The notes under the pieces are model-generated. The model saw only the letters and a list, made by a program, of their open reading frames with translations. It ran no database searches and was not told the origin of the DNA. A stretch of DNA of 64,000 nt. It comes from Hymenopus coronatus (lineage: Eukaryota > Arthropoda > Insecta > Mantodea > Hymenopodidae). How positions within the stretch are numbered: position 1 is the first letter of the stretch; each line of letters starts with the position of its first letter. The translations under genes were made by a program, and so were the position numbers. Location: assembly GCA_030762935.1 (NCBI GenBank), contig CM060898.1, positions 98,773,281-98,837,280 on the forward strand, read 5' to 3'. This document shows positions 14,101 to 26,100 of the stretch, piece after piece.

Positions 14101-17100
14101 AAAGAAGAGACGTGAGGATAAGATGAATTTTGCAGTGATGCTATGGAATGAGTTGGATGGGCGTGTGTAGTGAAAATGAAAAAGAGTGAGAAGTTAGACG
14201 AGGTTCGAATCTGGAAAAACAACATATCAGGGAAATGGGTTTCAAATAGAAAAAAATGCTATAATATACATGAAACAGAAGGATAGTGAGGAAATAGGCA
14301 TAGCATGATGGGTAACAAGGGAGAAGAAAAAGTAGATAGGGGAAGTGAGGGAATAAACACCCAGGGAACCATAGTGTGCACCAGAAGCCCACACATACTG
14401 ATTTATATTTAAACGCAAACAGTTGCCAACACCCAGCTCAACGAAACAGTTTTATCGATGCTTGCACACAGAGCAATAGCCATCTAAGACAGCGAAAACC
14501 TCGCCAAAGAATTTCAGTATCTCAGAACCACCCTAGAGAAAAAGGGATACAGCAAGAACAGCACCAACAAGGCACTAAAAAGGGTTTCTGCCAGTACAAA
14601 CTGTGCATAACATAATGCATCCCAGCCGGATGAGTCACAAGACACGAAAAAACAGCGTAAAGCCTACCTCACATACATAGGACATTTGTCTGGTAAACTA
14701 AGTAGAATTATGGGCAAATATGATATCAAGACAATACACAAACCGCCCAATAAAATATAAAATATGTTAAGACAGGTCAAGATTCCCTTGGCCTCAAGAC
14801 TCCCAGGGTATACCGCATCCCATGTGGATGTGGTAGAGCCTACATCGGACAGACAGGAAGAATGATCGAACAAAGATGCAAAGAGCATGAGAGCTACATC
14901 CACCTGATGTATCCAGAAAAATCTGGTCTTGCAGAGCACTGCATCCAAGAAGGACACAGACCAAGACTGGGCGACACAACCACCATGTTCAAATCTTCAG
15001 CTATTGGGACCACTCCATCAAAGAAACCATAGCTATTAAATACGAAGAAAATAATATCAACAGGGACAGTGGCTTGCAGGTGAATGGCATTTGGAGTTCG
15101 GTGCGCAGCAAACATGCACAAAGATTTGCAAAATTGCCAAAAGCTAGCCCTGGTTTTAATACAGGCTCACATCTGGAGCTGGCCAATCAGAGAGGTCCGT
15201 CTCGGCAACGGATGCCATTGGTCCCCAGTCAACGCCTCCCATGCTGGACCCAGGCCAATCACAGAGAGGCATTGGGCCGGTCCTACCCACTGGACTGACT
15301 ATAAATAAAAGCGGACCCGGAGTTTCTACATCATTCCCTGAAGATGAGAGCGACGTTAACTCTTGAAAACTTGGAAATGCTTCCAGAATTGACCTGGCTG
15401 ATAGCCCGAGAAAATTTATGTTCATATCGCTGCCAGGAAAGCTTCAAGTCATGGTTCACAAGTGATTAAATTTTGATGATCCATATGAAAAAGATTTTTT
15501 ACAGTACGAACAGCGAGAAAACGCTATCTATGCGTGCGTGCGTGTGTGTGTGAAAATGTTGTTTTTCTCAAAAATGGTTCTAACAATTTTGATTAAAATG
15601 TTGCACAGACATTTGCATTACACACAAAATGTATATCTTGAAAGAGGTAGACAAAAACTTACTGCACACAATTTATATCATGTACGTTTTTTGTGTGGAG
15701 TGGACCATTTCCGAGATATTCCTTGTTACAGTTTCAATTTTAAATGACCTTTTATTTCATCTCTCTCTTGTTTTAATGCTGGTCATGTAAAGTGAATCAA
15801 ACTTCGATTGTTTCACACAGTGACACCTTTTAAAAGATTTAACTTCACTTTAACCTAGTGCATTCCCTTATTTCCCTCCTACTTACAAGGAAGCAAGTAA
15901 TAAGATCAACTCTGGTAACATTTAACTGGATTAGCATGACATAGATAAAAGGATGATCTTTTTTAGGAAAAGTCTGTTTGTGGGACAGCTAGAAAAAGCC
16001 ATGTGAATGGAATACTCAGATTTTTTTTTCACTTTTACCATATAAAAGTTGGAACATCCTTGGCAGTAGTTTCCACAAGAATAATTGTTTCAACCCACCT
16101 AATTGCTCCATAAGCTGGTGGACAGAGGCTTCCAGTTGAGGTAGTGTTGCCAGAGTAGCTGTGATATGCCCCACACTTGTCCATTGATTCTCCAGATTTT
16201 GATGCAATGCTGCAATCATTGTGTCCAACTCCTACTTGGAAAATAAGATTTGTAAGTCTTCACATTTTCATGGCATTTAATACACAGCTTCTTGGGGCAT
16301 CAGCCAAATTAATAACATCAAATTAAAGCTTTTGACTCTAATCTTATGAGAAGTTATTACCGGAGAAATAAGGCTTGCTCTAGTATGGATATATATAAGC
16401 ACATCTATAACTGAATCAGTCATTACAGAATAGTCATGAGCCATTAAATTCAAGTTTTGCAGCAGAGATGAAAAGCTATTTAGGATGGAAACTAATTGAT
16501 TAATTTGCATCATAAAATGGGGTTATTTCTACCTTAGATTCAGTAAAGAGGTTAACTGCTATGGAGAACAGAAGAGGGGGACAGGGCACATAAGAGCAAG
16601 GATTCCATTATTTTTAAGTCAGAACACTTTATTATATTATATATAATTATAAATGTGTAGTTAAACTTCACCTTAATTATTTATCATTTGATGTTTGCTT
16701 TTAATCTTCATTCATTACTTTGTATGTTATTATGCAGTAACTAAAGGTATATACTTACTGTTTTACAAAATTCTTACCATGGAGAACAGAAGAAGGAGTA
16801 GGGTACATGAGAGTGAGGATGTGGTTATTCTTAATTGTCAGACCACTGTATATAGATGAGGTGTGTTTTTTAAGTAATAAGCTTTTTTTCAATCCCACCT
16901 CTGCAGCGCTGTGGTCAGTGTTCCAGGCATGCACACTGTGTACCTTTATCTAGTGGCAAGCAATAGACACCATTGCAGCAACAATTGATTGTGTTTACAT
17001 TTGCTGTTGTGTGTTTAAAATGCCTCCACCGATTGAGAAAAATTGCTAACTTGAAGTATGTGATATTATTCGTTTTCTTAGTGCAAAAGGCATGAAAGCA

Positions 17101-20100
17101 GCTGACATTCACTGTTAGTTTTGTGAAATGTGTAGACAAAATATTATGAGTACTGGAATGGTATGCAAATGGGTAAGAGCTTTCACGGATGGCCAAACGA
17201 ATGTACATAATGAGGAATAGAAAGGGCGATTCTCAGTGATCACTGATGATTTGTGCAGAAAATTGACGAAAAAATGAAAAAGAAAGACCTTCACAATTTC
17301 TTTATCATCAGAGGTGTTTCCTCAAGTTTCAAGCAGTGTCATGCTGCAGGGCTGTCAAGTCAGACAGCAACCTTCTATGATGACGGAGTACAAAGACTTG
17401 TTTGATATGATAAGTGCCTTAACAATGATGACAATTATGTGGAAAAGTAGATAAAATATGGTATTTCACGTAAAAATAAAATTGTTACAAAGAATTTACT
17501 TGTCTTTTTTTTTTTACATATCAAAACAGTACTTAGTTAAAAAAACACGCCTTGTATAAATGTAATGCTAAGTTTATGGGTGAATTTTAGTTTATCTCTC
17601 ATTATTTTGCATGTTTTTTTCCTTTCTCTCACTTGTCTATTACTATTTTGCAATAACTAAATGTATATCTTAAATACTTAACAAACATTTACCACAAATA
17701 TCCAGGACAGGAAAAGCATGTACAGCAAGGAGACCCATGCGATTATGTATATTTCCAAGAGTACTGAAAATGTTTGGCACCACCACCACCACTACTACTA
17801 CTATTTATTATTATTAATTTTACTTTATTCGATGTCATTGTTTAATTAGTCTATATACCCGGAAAACTAAAAACTTTTATTTTTAATAGCTTGCCTTTTC
17901 AAAATGCTGTTTTAATTATGTTGACTCATATTCTTTCTGCAATGTATACACTATTATTCAGTAATCATATTCAGATACTAGTCGAGTACAATATGAATGC
18001 ATTTGGTGGTAAGATGAACTAAACATTACAGCGTACAGTGGGCAAAACATTGAAAGTATAGTCAGCTAAAGAAAATATGTGAAGACAGCAGCAGATAGTA
18101 ATATTTTCATTGTGCAACTGTTCTGTTGCCTTCGCTTCACTCCACTTGGATTCCAAGTCTACGAAATGTCAACAAGACACTGGTACCCTGCTCCAAGGGT
18201 GTTCATATCATGATTGAGTAGTATGATACAAAGTTTTTATTTATTTATGAAAAGTGGTAGCTATTCTCCATCCACCCTCACTTCACCAGTAATGTGAACA
18301 AAAGCAACAGTTCTGCAGCAGCTCTGATTGGTTGCTGAAAGTTTTACTACTTTTCTCCATAAAAAATAGTTCCTGTTAAATTGCTGAAAGAAGTATACAC
18401 TTATCATGCTAAAGTATGTGATGTCTAAATAACATACTGTGACAGTGCTGTAATTTTAGCAGTGATTCTCACGTTTGCCTTGAGATGTGAGTCATCACAG
18501 TTGGACGCGAAAAAAACAGGAAGAGCAGCACGACATAAAAGGAATTTTCGGAATGCAAGACCTAATGATTCTTCTTGATTTTTGAGATGTTTCTCCAAGC
18601 TTCGGCTTCCAGGAAGTTCTATGCTATTTTGTAGTTATAAAAGGAGGAAGGATTGCCATGTATTGTGTTGTGAGTTGTACTGAGTCATGAGTGACTGAAG
18701 TGTTAGCATACAGTGATGCACGAGCCATGGATGGCATGCAGCTGTAAACTGTCCATGCATCGAAACATCTAGTGAATTCAAGGCACTCTCCGTAAGCAAT
18801 TTCCGAGTCAATAAAGACAATAAACAATTTCTTAAATTATTAAAAATGGTTAAGAAATGGAAATTATTGAATTTTAATAATCATTTCCTTATGTAACATG
18901 TGTTGTGCAGTTCATATTAATATCTGCTTCCTGTCAGCATGTGAAGAATGTGAAGTAATGGTGGAGGTATGTAATACTGGTGTAGTGGAATATAAGCAAG
19001 GCAAGCTCTTAAAAAGCAAGTGAAATGAATTACTCTTAATGTACACAAAAAATTTTGTAAAAAGTACTTTACTCTTGCATCAGACAATGTTCTCAGTTTA
19101 ATGGCCCAACTTATTGGTGTTTCCTAAAGTAGCTTAAAGTGTGCAAAACTTTTCAATTAGCTGAGGTGCGATATCTTGTGCAAGCAGCTTTTCAACAACT
19201 GACAGTTGAAGAATGAAGTGATTGTCAATAACATATTGTTTGAGAAGAGCAAACAAAGTGGCATTTGGAGGGAATGGTTGACATTACCATTGAATGATTA
19301 AATTATCAATCCTGGTAATGACACGTATCTTGAAGGAGTTCAACCACTTCCATCTTCAGATTGGCTCTTCTGGATAAGTCATTGTATTATGACACTGAAT
19401 TAAAGAAATGTGAACTGTATGGCTGTACATATATGAATCCAAAAATTAGCAGAAAAACAGTTGATGAAAATATGCAACTTCCAAAACAGCATTCTGTATT
19501 TTGTAATTTTACAGTAGAATTTCACATTTCATGCTGATTAGCAACTCATCTACTTGTTTTATTTATTGCATACTATAATTTTAATCAATATCTGTGATTA
19601 GTACAAATAGATTGGTATTTGTATGGAATAACTGTTTTTTTTTTTACACACAGCCGTGTGAAGGACAAGAGTTAGATAGGTAGAGTCAGACTGAAAAATT
19701 CAATACCATAGCCGGGATTTGAACCACGGATCTCCCGATCTCTAGCCGGTTGCTCTGCAACTGAGCTACCATGGCAACATGCCGGCATAACATTGAATTT
19801 CTCAGCTGACTCGCATGTTTCCTGGTAAACCACAAGGTGATCTCAAATGATTTTGAGATGACAACCCCAATGGGGGCTTACAATGCTGTAAGTACTTTTG
19901 ACCCAGGATTCAAAGTATGGTCAATTTGTATGGAATAACGTTTTTTTACACATAGCTGTGGACAGGAGTTGGATAGGTAGAGTCAGACTGAAAAATTCAA
20001 TACCATAGCCGGGATTTGAACCACGGATCTCCAGATCTCTAGCCGGTTGCTCTGCCACTGAGCTACTATGGCAACATTCTGGCATAGCATTGAATTTCTC

Positions 20101-23100
20101 ATCTGACTTGTATGTTTCCCGGTAAACCACAAGGTGATCTCAAATTATTTTGAGATGACAACCCCAATGGCGACTTACAATGCTGTAAGTACTTTTGACC
20201 TAGGATTCAAAGTATGGCCAACTATTATGGTCAATTTGTATGGAATAACTGTTTGTTTACACATACCTAGATTGGCATTTCTTTTCTGCCAAATTAGTGA
20301 AACATAGGAATGAGTGTTTACAACTGTACAGCATATGAACACAGCACATAGTGGATCATGCATGTGCATTCATGGAAGAGTACATTCTGGTTTGTTGACA
20401 TTGCCGGTGAAGTAGCCATGTGCATGTAACAAATAAGTTTCTCTCCTTCATTTATTTCTTTTATTTCAAACCTATCTGCTTTGATTCAATCACAGAGCAA
20501 ACAAGATACATATATTGACAGTTTCTATGTTGTTATAGCCTCAAAAGTTCAGTTATTAAAATAAGAACTGAAGCTTTCCTGGCGACGTATTAATTCAAAA
20601 TCTTCTCAGGTTTCTAACCAGGTAAAAACTTGGCTTGATACCACCGTTTCGAAGAAGTGCATCTTCGAATGCGAAGATCAATCATGCGAACCAATCAGAT
20701 GTTAGCTTCATTCCAGCGCTTATAAATACCAGCACCGCAAGCTCAATCCATCAGTCACCCTGAAGACGAGGAAGATGCACTTCTTCGAAACGTTGGTATC
20801 AAGCCAAGTTTTTATCTGGTTAGAAGCCCGAGAAGATTTTGAATTAAGCTCAGTCATATTTATATAGTTTAATTTCAGCTGTCTATCTAGTTACGCTTGG
20901 AATAAAAACTAATAAGACTGTGGTTTACTAAGAAAGATAATGATTGCGTGATAAAGTATGAAGCAAAATTATCTATTTAAAATTATTTTGCTATTACAAC
21001 TTGTAAAACCTGCTAGTTTCCCTTTAGTGATTTAATTTTAAATTTATTTGTTGTCTTTTGAAATAAAGCTCATTCATCAAGCTCAATTATATTCCTAGAA
21101 AACTATAGGCACTATGTTAGGACAATCCAGATGCCTCAAAAGCCTTACCTGTGCTTTCTCTGCATTCTCTTCAGACTGCTTATGGAGTTCACTCCAGTTA
21201 GTCTGATTTTTATGTAGCAAGTCTGCTCCTGCATTGTAGTTAATATTACTATTATCTACTACCAGACGGCGAGGTACGTCATTCACTGACAGGCCCTTAA
21301 TGCTGGAAAACATAACATAAAACATTAATGAAGTCCCATTTTATTTTATTTATCAATGACATACCAGAGTGAACGATAATATTTCTCACTGTCTAATAAT
21401 AAAGAGTGAATAAAGAGATTCTGGGTTTACTATATTCAGATGATCTAATGGTTGGTGTGATAACAGTAGTGGGGTTACGAAGAGTGATAAATATACAAAA
21501 ATTCTGCAAAGAATGAGAATAACAATAAATCAAAATTGACGGTTTTTAAAAAGATGAAAAACTCTCAAGAAGAAGTGTGTGAAATATAGAGGGTCAAAAG
21601 ATGGAGGTCCTGAGTTCAAATCTTAGAGTGAATTACCTGGATAAGGTTTTTTTTCTGGGCTTTTCCCAGATCTTTAGAAGAGGAATGTAAAATAAGCTCC
21701 AGGGACCTCAGACTCATTTGAGCATATTTCATTAATTTCACTCATATATGATGTGACCTACCAGTTTAAAGGACATTAAATTATGCCTCCCCCCTGCCCC
21801 AGAAAAGGAAGTGGTAAAGGTATATGACTATTCAAGCATGAGGTTTAGAAATAATGGGGAAGGGAGCCTCATAGCCAAGGGCAAGGCCACTCTAATAGGA
21901 TGAAGATTATGTAAATACAAGTTAGATATGAAAACAATGTGGCTGGAAAGAATGTACAAAGTGTTAGTAGAATCGACAATTCCATATGCAGTGAGATGTG
22001 GTGGTTTCTTTCAGAATTAAGTAAAAACATTGACCACATGTATAAAATGCTTTGTAAAGAGCTATTAGGATTACTAAGGGTAGCACTGGGAGACTAGCAT
22101 TAGTAGTATTGGGAAAGAAAATAGAACTAGAGAGAACACTGAAGCTCTGGTACAAATGTTCGAGAATGGAAGAAGTGGAAACTTTAAAGCAATATATAAC
22201 ACAAAAAAGTACACAAGAAAATAATAGAGTGATTTTAGTATGCTACATAAAATGCTCTCGGCAATAGTTTGCATGTGATGAGAATTTCCATCTACAACCT
22301 GTTAGCATACTACAGGTCTCATAGGCAGAACTTTCAAATTTCATCCCCTCTGTGCCAAAACCATGAATGTGCATATTACTAGTTTGAGAAAAAATGCATT
22401 TAAAACTTTAACGGTAGTTTATAATTCAAAAACTTAAAAATTCATAGTTATTTTTTACACAATATTCCTTAATATGTTACAGCAAAACCATGAAATGATG
22501 CTTTAACACTTCTTCCCAAGGGTTTAGTACAAATTCTTTCAGAAAACTCAACATTTGATTTTGAAACACATACACAAATGAGTGCTTTTTATATTCAAAT
22601 GCTATTTATAAATCTATGAAAAATTAATAATTATTACAGCATTACACCAGAGGTAATCATACATTTTGGCAATGTGTCACATACATTTTTGTTGCTCTAC
22701 CTGAGTAACATTCCTGATTTCTCTAGGAATCATAGCAGAGGGGTCTTTATTATCTGGTGCAAACAGTGCAAGTCGGTCATTGTATGCTCTGTTTACTTGC
22801 TGAACTATTGGTTGATCTGCTTTTCTTCTTATTGCAGCTTCATAATAGCGTCATCCAAAATCTGTTTTGTAAAACTGTGACAAAGGTTTTTGCTTTTTCA
22901 TATACAACAACAGATGCAGTACATGTTTGTTTTCTTTTCTTTTTTTCATTTTTACTTTCTCTAGCCCCATATGTACAATGTAGAGAAGGTATTGTAATGC
23001 ACCCAAAAATTGTATACTGAGATTTCACCGAAAATATATGTTTTGGGTTCCCTGAGTCCGAAAAAATAATTTTTAAAAAAAGGTCCATGTGTGTGTGTGT

Positions 23101-26100
23101 GTGTGTGTCGCCCTTCATGGTGTAATGGTTACCATGCTGACTTCATATACCCAAGGTCGCAGGTTCAAATTCGGCGGAGGACGATGGATTTTTTCAGGTG
23201 TAAAAATCCTTAGCATGGCTTCCTTTGGAAGGGAAGTAAAGCCATGGGTCCTGTGTCGTAGATTTACGGCATGTAAAAGAACCTCAAGCCTGATAGAGAG
23301 GTCTTTGAGCAAAATTAAGCGGTCTTTCATGCCCAATTTAGAATGGGATGCTGAGAACCACAGCAGTTAAAGAGCGTCCACAAATAACACGCCATTTCCA
23401 TTTTTTGTTTGTTTGTGTGTGTGTGTCTATGGACAGCATAGCCCCAAAACAAAAAGACCGTCAAATACCAAACTTGGTATTTAGGTTTATTATCTTCCAA
23501 GGATGCGACACGAAGATTTTCAAAAAAATCCCCTCACCACAAACTACCCTTTACCCTTTACATGGAAATTTTGATTTTCTTAAAAATGGCTCTAACGATT
23601 TTGATTAAAATCCTGTATATTAAAGTTATTTATGTCTGAAATAAAATGTATATCTCAAATTTTTTGGGAATAGCATCTGAAGACCTCTTTATTCTGGATG
23701 AATTTTGCTTAACTGCTAAACCGTATGAGATAGAAAAAAACGTACTACACAAAAAAATGTACATGACAAAACACACAATTTTTGTCCTTTATGTTTTTGT
23801 TGTGGAGGTAACTGTTTTCGAATATTCCTTGTTATTGGTTTTAATTGTGAAATACTTAAACTTTTCTCACACAGGAAGTGTCTGTTTTTCTTTTGTTCTA
23901 CTCCTGGCCAAGCAAAGAAGTGATTTGCAATGACAATCACTTTAGCATAGTGCATTCCCTTATTCCCTTCTACTTACAAGGAACTAAGTAATAACATTCT
24001 GCTAACATTTATCTTGATTAGCATTGTGTACAAAGAAGAATAACCTTTTGTAGGAGTTTTGTAGAGCAGCTAGAGACAGTCATGTGAGTGTAACACATCA
24101 GATTTTTTCTTAATCCTGTTCAAGTGCATTTTGAAATCCAAAAAATCTTGATTAAGCATTGTTTTCACTACAAATGGTAGAATTGTAGCAGCACATTCAA
24201 GTTATCTGTGCCTACTCCTCTAGCACAAAAACAAGAATATTTTTATACTTTCAATTTTAAGTGTATCGAGAACATTTTAACAGTGCTGTTTCAAAATATT
24301 TGTGATAAATAAAAAACACCCATGGGTGGTTCCAGCAAAGTGTCATGCACTTTGACACAAAAATAGAATTTTCTACTATCCACCTCATCTATTTGATATC
24401 ATTTGGATGTGTTTGATGGTCGGCTGACTCATGTCAAAAATGCAGGAAGAAACGCTGGCTCCTCATTTACCTTCAATTTCATACCACAAGTAACAGTTAA
24501 TCCTGACTGCCTAAGTTGAATATAGTCGAGTAATTGTCTTCAGTAAACATTGCAAATTTTTAGTCAGGCTTACGAGCCTTTTAGCACATTCACACATTGT
24601 AAACCTTGAGATACAATCAACACAAGAATAATGAACAAGGAGTCATTAAAACAGTTTATTGGTAAAACAAAAATACTGTCATTGTCCTGGATATCAACTG
24701 CTTAATATAGGTTTATAACATTTTGCTTCCTACATATTAATCTTATGTGAAATTGCTGATTTCAGAACACCTTGTGATTTTCTAAGTTTAAATAAAAGAA
24801 GAAAAGCTAATTATTAACGATTAACATTGGTGAATGTAGTAATTTACCATTTCAGCAGGTAAATAAATATAACACACAAATTAGCAAATGTGTCACATTC
24901 ATTGTTTTGGTAGCACAAATGAAGCTGCTTTTGCACATTAGTGAAAAATAAAATTATTGCAACTCGCCAAGCCATGAAGATACACCATTCTTGCTGTTAC
25001 AAAAGAAAGATTGCCTTAAACTTACACTTAACAGTTCACTTAAGCAAAACATCAATTTTGTCATAGTAGGTAGAGGAACGATATGCAAGATGAACTGAAT
25101 ATTACAATTGATATTGTAAAACATAAATTATTCCTAATCTGAACATTTGCAACTAGAAACAATAAGCAGTAAATATCCAACATATGAACAATTCTACTAC
25201 CTTTGGCTGATATATAATGAAGATAATGTGACAGATACAATCAATTTATTACATTCTCACATCTTGCATTGTCATGGCTTAACAAACTAAGAAGCATACC
25301 TTACTTGCAGCTCCTTATAAGATCCATTAATTACACATAATACAGCTAAAGCTTGTGGATTATCAACAAACACAGCTTATAGCTTTTATAACCTATTATC
25401 TACAACCTTGCATTAAATTTATACATATACAAAAACGACAAATTGGGATGCAGAATATTTGCTTGCAATTGATCATAATTGTGATGAATTTGTTGATATT
25501 CTTGCTACAAAAGGCAGCCATATTAATTAGAAGAGTTCTCTGGATTTTTATTCAAATACACAAATAAATGGAATATAAAATATGCATCTCATATCAACTG
25601 ATGGTCTTGTAAAACATCACTAGAAACATCTGACATAAACTTACAAACCATTTCAGCACACTTTACCAGCATTTGCTGTTTATACTATCTATTGAATTTG
25701 AACTGCCAACATGACTTAAATACTGCAGGGCAGTGATGTTGCTAACATACCTGACTGCAAATCCTAGCCCAATGTGAGCCCTAAGCTACAAAGTTTATCC
25801 TAATGTTAAGGGCCTTAAGCTGCAAAGCATAGCCAAAGGATATTTTCTAAAAGGAGAGGAGTAAAACAGTTATGGTCCAATGGGCATAGCAGAGGGATCT
25901 GGACAACTAAAATCCCAATCATCCATGACTTAGCTGGGGGACCTTGCCAATCTAATGGATTCCTATGCTTAAGTTGACAATGCAATTTAATGGGCAATAT
26001 GGCGTGTTCTCTTCGCTTCTCGCAATCATTATTTCTATAAAAGAAAACATCCTATTTAGGGTCGGTTACAGGTTCCTGAGGTGTCAACTACTCCTGAATC

